Below are positions 24,504 through 31,973 of a stretch of 64,000 nucleotides of DNA, in pieces. The notes under the pieces were generated by a model. The model was not told where the DNA came from and ran no database searches. It was given only the letters and a program-made list of their open reading frames with translations. The position numbers and the translations under genes were made by a program. Source of the stretch: an uncultured Saprospiraceae bacterium (GTDB lineage: Bacteria > Bacteroidota > Bacteroidia > Chitinophagales > Saprospiraceae); assembly GCA_937872385.1 (NCBI GenBank), contig CALMSO010000098.1, positions 1 through 64,000 of the forward strand, read 5' to 3'. Positions within the stretch are counted from its first letter, which is position 1. Every line of letters begins with the position of its first letter.

Positions 24504-24549
24504 CGCATGGCGGCTACCGCCGAGGGGCAGCGGCTGAAGCCGCCGGTAC
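24435..24549. repeat. Family 3: 115-bp palindromic GC-rich element
   Basis: The ends GTACTGGCGGCTTCAGC (24435-24451) and GCTGAAGCCGCCGGTAC (24533-24549) are inverted repeats matching at 16 of 17 positions. Inside are a small CCGAT-A7-ATCGG hairpin (24453-24469) and GGCGGCTACCGCC. It overlaps the 3' part of the kinase-like ORF. The composition is far more GC-rich than the gap that follows (24550-24909). Confidence 0.75.
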
Positions 24550-24744
24550 GCCCCCCTTTCAACTTAGGGTCAAATTAGAAGTTCTTTGAAAATGCTGTTC
24601 CTGATTAGCTTGCTAAGGGGTTTTCATATAATACCTTGTTATCTTGAGGTCAAAAATGTAAGCATATCCAAATTACATGAGAATGCTGCTTTAATGTTTA
24701 ATAAAAGAGTTACGAACAATATTTTAAAGCATTTCTATTGACCT

Positions 24745-24840
24745 TAAGTAATGGGACCTTGTTATTTGTTAATTGGAATAGCCGTTTTGCCTTTGATAAT
24801 CAGTTGTTTACTCGTTTTTTTTACTGAAAATAATTATGTC
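24745..24840. repeat. Dispersed repeat family 2, copy B
   Basis: Head TAAGTAATGGGACCTTG, then TTATTTGTTAATTGGAAT, core TTTGATAATCAG (24792-24803) and tail GAAAATAATTATGTC (24826-24840). A weak inverse of the head (AGCCTATTACT) lies near 24888. It lies in the convergent gap 24504-24909, where nothing else is seen apart from the end of the family-3 element. Confidence 0.65.
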
Positions 24841-24909
24841 CGGGTAATTAAGATAAATAAACATTACACGTTGAAAATCAATTTGACTCAAGCCTATTAC
24901 TCAACTTTT

Positions 24910-25890
24910 TTAAACCGCAAATAGCGAACAACCAGCCGCTTGTCTGATAGCACCCAGCAGTTCCATTAATTGTACGCTAAAATCGAGCGGCAACATCGGG
25001 CTTTCGGTCAGCTCTTTGCGCAGGCATTCCATGACGTGGGCCGCTTCGTAGTGGTAGCCATTGCCTTTGTAGTCGAAGGTAAAATGTTGCGGTCGTTCGC
25101 CGTAAAGCAGGAGCGTCATAGTGGTGGGTTCGTGCCAACGTGTATGTAGGTGGATGCTTCCTTTTTCGCCATAGATAAAGGCTTCGGTCTTGGTGTGTGC
25201 CCGCACGGTGGCGTGGAGGTGCGCTAAGCGGCCGTCGGCATATTGCAGCAGCGCCCCGATTTCTTCGTCCACGCCAGTGGTGCCCATGTGGGCAACAGCC
25301 TTGATGACCGAGGGTTTGCCGAGCAAGAGCAGCGCCAAAAAAGCCGGGTAAATACCAATATCGAGCAAGCTACCACCGCCGAGGTTTGGATTGAAAATCC
25401 GGTTTTGCGGATCGAAAGGTGCCTTGAAACCAAAATCTGCCTTAAGGGACACTATCTGCCCAATAGTCTCATTATCAATTATTTCCATCACTTTTTCCAA
25501 TGTTGGCAAAAAGCGGGTCCAGAGGGCTTCCATCAAGAAAGTGTGCTGCTGCCGGGCGGTCATGACCATTTTTTGTGCTTCTTCGGCGGTCATGGCGAGG
25601 GGTTTTTCGCAAAGCACCGGAATCTGGTGTCGCAGACAAAGCAGCGTATTGGCGCAGTGCAAAACGTGCGGCGTCGCTATGTACACCACATGCAGGTCGG
25701 GGCAGTGCACGATGTCTTCGTAGCGGCCGAAAGCGTGCGGTACTTGGTGGGTATCGGCGAAGGCGCGGGCGCGCTCCGGCGATTGCGAAGCGACAGCGTG
25801 CAGCTTGGCGTTGGGTAGCAACTTCAGGTCGGCTGCAAACTTGTGGGCAATTCTACCCAATCCGATGATTCCCCAGTTGATGGTTTGCAT
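24910..25890 (-). CDS. Gfo/Idh/MocA family oxidoreductase
   Basis: 326-residue cytoplasmic NAD(P)-dependent dehydrogenase. N-terminal Rossmann loop GIIGLGRIAHKFA (residues ~7-19), then HAVASQSPERARAFA, and the family signature VLCEKPLAMTAEEAQKMV with the conserved Glu-Lys-Pro near residue 98. The C-terminal alpha/beta domain carries GGGSLLDIGIYPAFLALLLLG. It most resembles the dihydrodiol/xylose dehydrogenase-like branch, but the substrate cannot be read from sequence. It is divergent from the symporter gene at 26016. Confidence 0.9.
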   Translation of the reverse strand: MQTINWGIIGLGRIAHKFAADLKLLPNAKLHAVASQSPERARAFADTHQVPHAFGRYEDIVHCPDLHVVYIATPHVLHCANTLLCLRHQIPVLCEKPLAMTAEEAQKMVMTARQQHTFLMEALWTRFLPTLEKVMEIIDNETIGQIVSLKADFGFKAPFDPQNRIFNPNLGGGSLLDIGIYPAFLALLLLGKPSVIKAVAHMGTTGVDEEIGALLQYADGRLAHLHATVRAHTKTEAFIYGEKGSIHLHTRWHEPTTMTLLLYGERPQHFTFDYKGNGYHYEAAHVMECLRKELTESPMLPLDFSVQLMELLGAIRQAAGCSLFAV

Positions 25891-25930
25891 AGCGAAATGA
25901 TCTTGAAAGGTTTTGCTTTTGGCAGAAAAT

Positions 25931-25963
25931 TTTGACCAAGTTAAAAAAGAATTTCTACTTTTG
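25931..25963 (+). promoter_or_regulatory. Promoter of the symporter gene (TTTG-N21-TACTTTTG)
   Basis: TTTG (25931-25934) and TACTTTTG (25956-25963) are separated by 21 nt, a good Bacteroidota -33/-7 pair. Because it lies downstream of the first in-frame start codon (25932), it supports the ATG at 26016 as the true start. Confidence 0.65.
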
Positions 25964-26015
25964 GTTTTTCGGGGTGGTTTTCGGTGGCCGCTCGCCCCTC
26001 AAAAAGGTGTACAGT

Positions 26016-26927
26016 ATGGAAACAATTGACAGTGTAAGAATCAACTTTAATCCGGATCAACTGATCATTCTAAACCTTTGCTTGGCTTTTATCATGTTTG
26101 GTGTAGCGCTGGATTTGAAGCCAGGCAATTTTCGGGAGCTGCTGCGGCAACCGAAAGCGGCCATCGTTGGGTTGAGTTCGCAATTATTACTCTTGCCCTT
26201 GCTGACTTTGGGGCTGGTTGCTTTGTTTCAGCCGCCGCCATCGCTGGCGCTGGGCATGTTGCTGGTCTCGGTGTGCCCGGGGGGCAATGTTTCCAACTTT
26301 GCGGTGCACCTCGGCGGGGGCAATGTGGCGCTGTCGGTGCTACTCACTTCGGTTTCGACGCTGGCGGCTACCATTACTATGCCCTTGTTGTTTATTTTGC
26401 TGATGCCTTTGGTGCCGGGCGGCAAGCTGTTTCGGCAGAGCGTGGAGGTGCCTCTGTGGGATATGGTGTGGACTATTGTGCAACTCATCTTGGTGCCACT
26501 TTTCGTCGGGATGTTTGTCAACAGCCGTTTTCCGCGGTTCACCGCCGCTATTCGCAAACCGGTACGCCTGTTGTCGCTGCTGATTTTTGCGGGTTTTGTA
26601 GTGGTGGCGGTGATGAGCAATTTCGAGCATTTGCAACGATACCTCCACTTGATTTTTTTTATCGTGCTGGTGCACAATGCAGTGGCGCTTTTCAGTGGCT
26701 ACGGGCTGGCGCTGCTCAACCGGCTGTCGCGCTACGATGCACGGGCCATTGCTCTCGAAACCGGCATCCAGAACTCCGGCTTGGCGCTGATTATTATTTT
26801 TAATTTTTACAATGGATTGGGTGGCATGGCCATTATCGCAGCTTGGTGGGGCGTTTGGCATCTGATTTCTGCGGCCAGCGTTGCGTTCCTTTGGAATCGT
26901 CGAAAATTAGCTGTTGGAATAGAATAA
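26016..26927 (+). CDS. Bile acid:sodium symporter (BASS) family protein
   Basis: 303 residues from ATG 26016 (METIDSVRINFNPDQLI). About nine to ten membrane helices. BASS features: NLCLAFIMFGVALDLKPGNF near the start, LGMLLVSVCPGGNVSNF (the CPGG/GGNxSN crossover motif near residue 90), GGGNVALSVLLTSVSTLAA and ETGIQNSGLALIIIF (the second NSG motif near 250). The family moves organic anions such as bile acids, pyruvate or pantoate with sodium; the substrate here is unknown. Promoter at 25931-25963; no operon partners. Confidence 0.9.
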   Translation: METIDSVRINFNPDQLIILNLCLAFIMFGVALDLKPGNFRELLRQPKAAIVGLSSQLLLLPLLTLGLVALFQPPPSLALGMLLVSVCPGGNVSNFAVHLGGGNVALSVLLTSVSTLAATITMPLLFILLMPLVPGGKLFRQSVEVPLWDMVWTIVQLILVPLFVGMFVNSRFPRFTAAIRKPVRLLSLLIFAGFVVVAVMSNFEHLQRYLHLIFFIVLVHNAVALFSGYGLALLNRLSRYDARAIALETGIQNSGLALIIIFNFYNGLGGMAIIAAWWGVWHLISAASVAFLWNRRKLAVGIE

Positions 26928-27069
26928 TATCATTTAAACCCCCGAATCTAATCATTTTACAAAGATACAAACCGCTGATTATCAATTTTATAAACACTCC
27001 ACCCAATAACATTCACTAAATAACAATTCACCAATAACATTCACTAAATAGCGCCCATTATTCACTTTT

Positions 27070-28236
27070 CTACACCGCCACGAGGTAGCCGCCCTGCGCT
27101 TCTATTTCTTGAAACATGGCCCAAGCTTTTTCTGCCAGCACGTCGGTGAGTTTTTCGATATAATAACTGCCCGCTCCGGCATCCGCCACTTTGTCCACAT
27201 GGCTTTCGAGGTGCAGCAGGTGTTGCACATTGCGTGCAATGCGTCGGCTGAAAGCAGTGCCGGCTTCGCCCAGCGCAGCATTGGCCGGGAGCACGTATAG
27301 CCGGTCGGCACCGCCCACTACCGCCGCAAGCGCCTGAGTGGCCGCCCGCACCATGTTGGTATTGACATTATTGTCTTGCGATTCCGGAGCAAAATGTACC
27401 TCCAGCAGCGGCATTTCCGCAGGCACACCGTACGCGCCGAGCACATTGGCCCAGAGCAGCCGCAGCGCCCGCAGCTTGGCAATTTCTACAAAATAATTAG
27501 TGCTGATGGCCATGGCAAACTGTAAATGCCGATTGGCTAATGCCGGCGAAATATCAAATTCTGACAATTGTGCTAAATATTCGCTGCCCTTGGCGATGGT
27601 ATAAGCCAATTCAAGACTGGTGCGCTCCACCCCGGAGTGCAGGCGCCGCGCATCCACTTCGATGAGCCGAAAATGCGGCATCTCTTCCGAGCAAAACTGT
27701 ACAGCCTCGGCCAAGTCGCCAAAGGGTGGCTCCGACCAATCGAGTATAGCGTCAAAATCAATTGAGCCAGCGATTTTTGCAGGGTCTTTATCGTTGGTTT
27801 TCAGCCAATTGTAAAAACGTTCAAGCAGTAGCATCGGTTTTTTACCCGGAAAATACTGCCCAAAATTGGTGTGGATATACGCCGGTTCGATGCCTTGTAG
27901 CAGCTGCGCCAGCTCCGCCGCGTCCGGCTCGTGCCGCAATTCAAATAGCAGGGCGTTCGCGCCGCCGTTGAGGGCTTCCAGTGCTTGCTGGTTGGCAGTT
28001 TTCATATCGCTTGCTTCCACGTATTCGCCGATTTGCCAGGTATTGCCCACTTTGGTAGCTAAGGGTGCATACCGCTCGCTGAAATCATCCGGATGATAGA
28101 GCGGTTCCAGCGCAATCGCTTCCTCAAGTTGAAACGACAAATCCGACAAGGCTTTACCGCGCAGGTCTCGCTCGATTTTAGCCAGCCATTCGGCTTTGCT
28201 TACCGCCGAAAAATCAGCAAACAGAGAGTCGCTCAT
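27070..28236 (-). CDS. mutA: Methylmalonyl-CoA mutase small subunit, short form
   Basis: 388 residues from the ATG at 28236 (MSDSLFADFSAVSKAEWLAKI). It matches the catalytic-barrel part of methylmalonyl-CoA mutase: LYHPDD near residue 45, WQIGEYVEASDMKTANQQALEAL, GVPAEMPLLEVHFAPESQDNNVNTNMVRAATQALAAVVGGAD, and the C-terminal RIARNVQHLLHLESHVDKVADAGAGSYYIEKLTD. It stops right after this and lacks the C-terminal cobalamin-binding-like domain of the ~600-residue small subunits. Adenosylcobalamin-dependent interconversion of succinyl-CoA and methylmalonyl-CoA would need a large subunit, which is not adjacent. Between its stop and the symporter there is no remnant of the missing domain. Confidence 0.85.
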   Translation of the reverse strand: MSDSLFADFSAVSKAEWLAKIERDLRGKALSDLSFQLEEAIALEPLYHPDDFSERYAPLATKVGNTWQIGEYVEASDMKTANQQALEALNGGANALLFELRHEPDAAELAQLLQGIEPAYIHTNFGQYFPGKKPMLLLERFYNWLKTNDKDPAKIAGSIDFDAILDWSEPPFGDLAEAVQFCSEEMPHFRLIEVDARRLHSGVERTSLELAYTIAKGSEYLAQLSEFDISPALANRHLQFAMAISTNYFVEIAKLRALRLLWANVLGAYGVPAEMPLLEVHFAPESQDNNVNTNMVRAATQALAAVVGGADRLYVLPANAALGEAGTAFSRRIARNVQHLLHLESHVDKVADAGAGSYYIEKLTDVLAEKAWAMFQEIEAQGGYLVAV

Positions 28237-28491
28237 GGTCGTGTGGTTCAATGGTGAAAACCAAAATCTAAAGTACGTATTCGCTGTTGAAAAATAGACA
28301 AAATCCGCCTGAAAAATCTGCTGCCAACATTTTATCACCCCATATACCTAAAAATAGTTATCAGCATACCTAATCGTCGTGAGCCTTTGTTGACGGGCGT
28401 TTTCGACTATTTTCAGCCGATTTCATAGCAAATAAAGGTGCTTTCCGCCTAAAAATTTGTACCCAATCAAACTTTTTTATACCGAATTCGT

Positions 28492-28499
28492 TATTTTTG
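28492..28499 (+). promoter_or_regulatory. Putative -7 box TATTTTTG of the isc operon
   Basis: Perfect TAnnTTTG match 50 nt before the iscS ATG. No -33 TTTG at the usual distance, which could mean dependence on an activator. The rest of the 28237-28549 gap is AT-rich without a gene. Confidence 0.5.
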
Positions 28500-28515
28500 T
28501 AAATCACAATCGAGA

Positions 28516-28530
28516 TTAGATTCAATCTAA
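28516..28530. promoter_or_regulatory. 15-bp palindrome TTAGATTCAATCTAA, candidate operator
   Basis: Perfect palindrome TTAGATT-C-AATCTAA starting 16 nt after the -7 box and ending 19 nt before the iscS start. Its place just after the expected transcription start fits a repressor site (for example an Rrf2/IscR-like factor), but no regulator gene is linked, so identity is inferred only. Confidence 0.45.
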
Positions 28531-28549
28531 ATAAAAACATATCAGTACC

Positions 28550-29776
28550 ATGACCGTCAATAGACAACGCCATATTTACTTAGACAATAACGCCACTACG
28601 CCCACCGATCCGCGTGTGGTAGAAGCGATGTTGCCTTATTTTTATGAACATCCGGGCAATGCCGCCAGTCGCAATCACCCCTTTGGCTGGGCAGCCGAAG
28701 AAGCAGTGGACTATGCGCGCGAGCAAGTAGCCAATCTTTTAGAAGTGGACTCGAAGGAAATCATTTTCACTTCCGGCGCTACCGAATCGGACAACCTCGG
28801 CATCAAAGGCGTATTTGAAATGTATCGCCGCAAAGGCAACCACATTATCACGGTGAAAACCGAGCACAAGGCAGTGTTGGATACCTGCGATCACCTCGAA
28901 AAATTGGGCGCCGAAATCACCTATCTCGACGTGGATAGTCAGGGGCTAATCAACCTCGCCGATCTGGAAGCGGCCATCAAGCCGACGACCATTCTGGTGT
29001 CTGTGATGTGGGCAAACAATGAAACCGGCACCATCCAAGATATGAAAGCCATCGGCGATATTTGCGCCAAGCACGGGGTGCTCTTCATGAGCGACGCAAC
29101 GCAGGCTGTTGGCAAAATTCCAGTAAAACCGAAAGAAGTGGGCGTGCACATTATGGCGTTCACCGGGCACAAAATGTACGGCCCGAAGGGCGTGGGCGCA
29201 TTGTACGTAAGCCGCAAGAATCCGCGGGTGAAACTGACGGCTCAGATGGACGGCGGCGGACACGAGCGCGGCATGCGTTCGGGTACGCTCAATGTGCCAG
29301 GCATTGTAGGATTGGGCAAGGCGGCTGAAATTGCTAAAAACGAAATGGCACAAGACGCCGAGCGCTTGAGCAAATTGCGCGACAAGCTCGAAACCGAACT
29401 GATGAAACTCGAAGAGGTCTATCTCAACGGTGCACCGCACAGCCGGATGCCACATGTGACCAACCTCTCCTTCAAGCACGTAGAAGGCGAAGGGCTGATG
29501 ATGACTTTCAACCAAAATATTGCTGTTTCTTCCGGCTCGGCTTGCACTTCAGCTTCCTTGGAGCCCTCGTATGTGCTGGTAGCATTGGGTCTGGGCGACG
29601 ATCTGGCGCACTCGTCCATCCGTTTCAGCTTGGGCCGCTTCACTACCGAAGAAGACGTGGACTATGCCATCAAAGCAGTGGCCGAAGGTGTCAACCACAT
29701 GCGCGACCTCAGCCCCATCTGGGAAATGTACAAGGAGGGTATTGACCTGAGTACCGTACAGTGGCAGGAGCACTAA
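28550..29776 (+). CDS. iscS: Cysteine desulfurase IscS
   Basis: 408-residue PLP enzyme that takes sulfur from cysteine as a persulfide for Fe-S cluster assembly. Motifs: IYLDNNATTPTDP at the N-terminus, HPGNAASRNH, IIFTSGATESDNLGIKG, the PLP lysine K208 in FTGHKMYGPKG, and the catalytic Cys C332 in the mobile loop SSGSACTSASLEPSYVL. The long loop and IRFSLGRFTTEEDVDYA mark it as IscS/NifS group I. First gene of iscS-iscU-iscA; iscU begins 55 bp downstream. No iscR, hscBA or fdx is in the window. Confidence 0.96.
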   Translation: MTVNRQRHIYLDNNATTPTDPRVVEAMLPYFYEHPGNAASRNHPFGWAAEEAVDYAREQVANLLEVDSKEIIFTSGATESDNLGIKGVFEMYRRKGNHIITVKTEHKAVLDTCDHLEKLGAEITYLDVDSQGLINLADLEAAIKPTTILVSVMWANNETGTIQDMKAIGDICAKHGVLFMSDATQAVGKIPVKPKEVGVHIMAFTGHKMYGPKGVGALYVSRKNPRVKLTAQMDGGGHERGMRSGTLNVPGIVGLGKAAEIAKNEMAQDAERLSKLRDKLETELMKLEEVYLNGAPHSRMPHVTNLSFKHVEGEGLMMTFNQNIAVSSGSACTSASLEPSYVLVALGLGDDLAHSSIRFSLGRFTTEEDVDYAIKAVAEGVNHMRDLSPIWEMYKEGIDLSTVQWQEH

Positions 29777-29831
29777 CTATTGATAATCAATTTTTTAGCA
29801 TTAAAATTTAACATTCAAAATATCAAATATC

Positions 29832-30254
29832 ATGGCTTATTCCGATAAATTACTCGACCATTTCAAAAGCCCGCGCAACGTAGGTACGCTCGATAAGAGC
29901 AAGAAGACCGTGGGCACTGGCCTCGTAGGTGCGCCCGAATGCGGCGACGTGATGCGCCTGCAAATCGAAGTAGATCCAGAAACGCAAACCATCGTGGACG
30001 CTAAGTTCAAGACCTTTGGCTGCGGCTCGGCGATTGCTTCTTCTTCCTTAGCTACTGAATGGCTGAAAGGCAAATCGGTGGACGAAGCGCTGACCATTGA
30101 CAACATGGCCATCGTGGAAGAATTAGCGCTGCCGCCTGTGAAAATCCATTGCTCGGTGCTGGCCGAAGACGCCATCAAAGGGGCTATCAAGGATTATCAG
30201 CAGAAAAACGGCATTCTGGCGGAAGCGACTGTAGCAGAAGAAGCTAAAGCGTAA
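29832..30254 (+). CDS. iscU: Fe-S cluster assembly scaffold IscU
   Basis: 140-residue scaffold on which clusters are built from IscS-derived sulfur. The cluster ligands are all present: C37 and D39 in GAPECGDVMRL, C64 in FKTFGCGSAIASSS and C107 in VKIHCSVLAEDAI. The chaperone-recognition LPPVK motif precedes C107. Start MAYSDKLLDHFKSPRNVGTLD is canonical. The C-terminal extension after residue ~120 is Glu/Ala-rich and not conserved. TTGATAATCA (29780-29789) lies between iscS and this gene. Confidence 0.97.
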   Translation: MAYSDKLLDHFKSPRNVGTLDKSKKTVGTGLVGAPECGDVMRLQIEVDPETQTIVDAKFKTFGCGSAIASSSLATEWLKGKSVDEALTIDNMAIVEELALPPVKIHCSVLAEDAIKGAIKDYQQKNGILAEATVAEEAKA

Positions 30255-30335
30255 TTTTTTAAAGACAACAGGCTTTAGGTTTTAGATTGCGAAACGCATG
30301 TATCTGATGTCTAAGGTCTAATATCTAACAGAAAT

Positions 30336-30662
30336 ATGTTATTCGTAGCAGAAAGCGCCAAAAGCAAAATCGAGGAAATCCGGCAACAAGAAGCGCTACC
30401 GGAAGACTATTTTGTGCGGGTATCCGTCACGAGCGGCGGCTGTTCGGGCTTGTCGTATCAAATGGATTTCGATAATGAGAACAAGCCCAACGACCAAGTC
30501 TTTGAAGATAATGGCGTAAAGGTCGTCACCGATTTGAAGAGTTTTCTTTACCTGTGCAACACCACGCTGGAATTTTCAGGTGGACTGAACGGCAAGGGTT
30601 TTTATTTCAACAACCCCAACGCGGCGCGCACCTGCGGCTGCGGCGAAAGTTTTGCGGTATAA
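30336..30662 (+). CDS. iscA: Iron-sulfur assembly protein IscA/HesB
   Basis: 108-residue A-type carrier that passes clusters to target proteins. The three conserved cysteines are C36 (VTSGGCSGLSYQMDF) and C100/C102 (TCGCGESF). It lies 81 bp after iscU; the gap has TAGAT/TCTAA-type simple repeats. It ends the operon ahead of a strong terminator (30709-30747). Confidence 0.95.
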   Translation: MLFVAESAKSKIEEIRQQEALPEDYFVRVSVTSGGCSGLSYQMDFDNENKPNDQVFEDNGVKVVTDLKSFLYLCNTTLEFSGGLNGKGFYFNNPNAARTCGCGESFAV

Positions 30663-30708
30663 TCGGCTGCCCAAAGACGTTTCCTCGCTGGCATTGTAAA
30701 GAATTTGC

Positions 30709-30747
30709 AAAAACTCCAAAGGACGTGCGCGTTCATTGGAGTTTTTT
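30709..30747 (+). terminator. Intrinsic terminator of the isc operon
   Basis: AAAAACTCCAA (30709-30719) and TTGGAGTTTTT (30736-30746) give a perfect 11-bp stem with a 16-nt loop and a T-rich end. Confidence 0.85.
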
Positions 30748-30779
30748 GTTTACTTTCGATGATGTGATACATTCCACTC

Positions 30780-31907
30780 ATGCACCGAATCGGATTCGAC
30801 GCCAAAAGGCTTTTTAATAACTTCACCGGGCTGGGCAATTATAGCCGAACCCTGTTGCGCAATTTGGCGGAGTTGTACCCTGATAATGCCTATTTTCTCT
30901 ACACCCCGAAATTGGTCAATAACGACGAAACCCGCTTTTTTCTCAACAGCCCGCTTTACAATGTCCATACCCCACGCGGTGCACTGAAGGCGCATTGGCG
31001 TACTTGGAGTGTGAAGCGTGAATTGCGCCGCCATAAAATCGAGTTGTATCATGGGCTGAGCCACGAAATCCCAGTGGGCATCCGCAAAACCGGCATTCGC
31101 AGCGTAGTCACTATCCACGATTTGGTGTTTAGGCATTATCCGACCCACTTTCCTTGGGCCGATCGGCAGGTTTATGATTACAAATTTCGCTACGCTTGCC
31201 GGCACAGCGATCGTATTATTGCTATCAGCGAAAGTACCCGACGCGACATTGTGCAGTTTTACAACATCCCACCTGAAAAAATCGAAGTGATTTATCAGTC
31301 CTGCCACCCTCGGTTTTTACAGGAAAAATCGCCCGGACTCATTGCCGCTGCACTTAGCAAGTATCAACTGCCAAATGAGTACTTTCTTTACGTTGGCTCG
31401 CTCATTGAGCGCAAAAACCTGCTGGGCATTGTGCAAGCCCTCACCCTACTACCTACCGACCTGCGCCTCCCCTTGGTGGTCATCGGCGATGGTAAAGCTT
31501 ATAAACAAAAAGTACAACGCTACATCGCGCAGCAAGGGCTGGAGCAGCAAGTACGGTTCATCCAGGCTGATTTCGAAGATATGCCCGCTTTGTACCAGCA
31601 GGCGCAGGCTTTTATCTACCCCTCGTTGTACGAAGGTTTTGGTATTCCAGTACTGGAAGCGCTGTTCAGCCGTACACCAGTGATTACGTCCAATGTATCT
31701 TCCCTGCCCGAGGCCGGCGGCCCCGGTGCTTGGTTGGTGGATCCGCATCAGCCCGAACAAATTGCCGAAGGTATTCAGCGAATACTGACGGATGCTGCTT
31801 TCCGCGAAGATATGGTTGTGAAAGGACTGGCGCACGCGCAGCAATTTAGGGGAGAGCCGCTCACCACCGCGCTGATGCGTTGTTATGAAAGCGTATTAGC
31901 CCAATAA
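30780..31907 (+). CDS. Glycosyltransferase family 4 (GT-B)
   Basis: 375-residue cytoplasmic glycosyltransferase. N-terminal half: IGFDAKRLFNNFTGLGNYSRTLLRNL (glycine loop), HGLSHEIPVGI, VVTIHDLVFRHYPTHFPW. C-terminal half: nucleotide-sugar site with YFLYVGSLIERKNLLGIVQA, and the GT4 signature YPSLYEGFGIPVLEALFSRTPVITSNVSSLPEAGG (EX7E-like). Similar enzymes add mannose or rhamnose to surface glycans; donor and acceptor are unknown. It stands alone after the isc terminator, so its link with polysaccharide genes is not seen here. Confidence 0.92.
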   Translation: MHRIGFDAKRLFNNFTGLGNYSRTLLRNLAELYPDNAYFLYTPKLVNNDETRFFLNSPLYNVHTPRGALKAHWRTWSVKRELRRHKIELYHGLSHEIPVGIRKTGIRSVVTIHDLVFRHYPTHFPWADRQVYDYKFRYACRHSDRIIAISESTRRDIVQFYNIPPEKIEVIYQSCHPRFLQEKSPGLIAAALSKYQLPNEYFLYVGSLIERKNLLGIVQALTLLPTDLRLPLVVIGDGKAYKQKVQRYIAQQGLEQQVRFIQADFEDMPALYQQAQAFIYPSLYEGFGIPVLEALFSRTPVITSNVSSLPEAGGPGAWLVDPHQPEQIAEGIQRILTDAAFREDMVVKGLAHAQQFRGEPLTTALMRCYESVLAQ

Positions 31908-31935
31908 AAAAAGCAGGGAACTTACTGCTCCCTGC
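31906..31935 (-). terminator. Intrinsic terminator of the minus-strand secreted protein gene
   Basis: On the minus strand GCAGGGA and TCCCTGC form a 7-bp stem with a 9-nt loop, followed by a run of seven T. It lies 38 bp after the stop of the gene at 31974; the stem could also slow transcripts from the glycosyltransferase side, but no T-run exists there. Confidence 0.75.
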
Positions 31936-31973
31936 CTCACTTCTGTATGAGAAACCCTTTACAAACCTACTCT

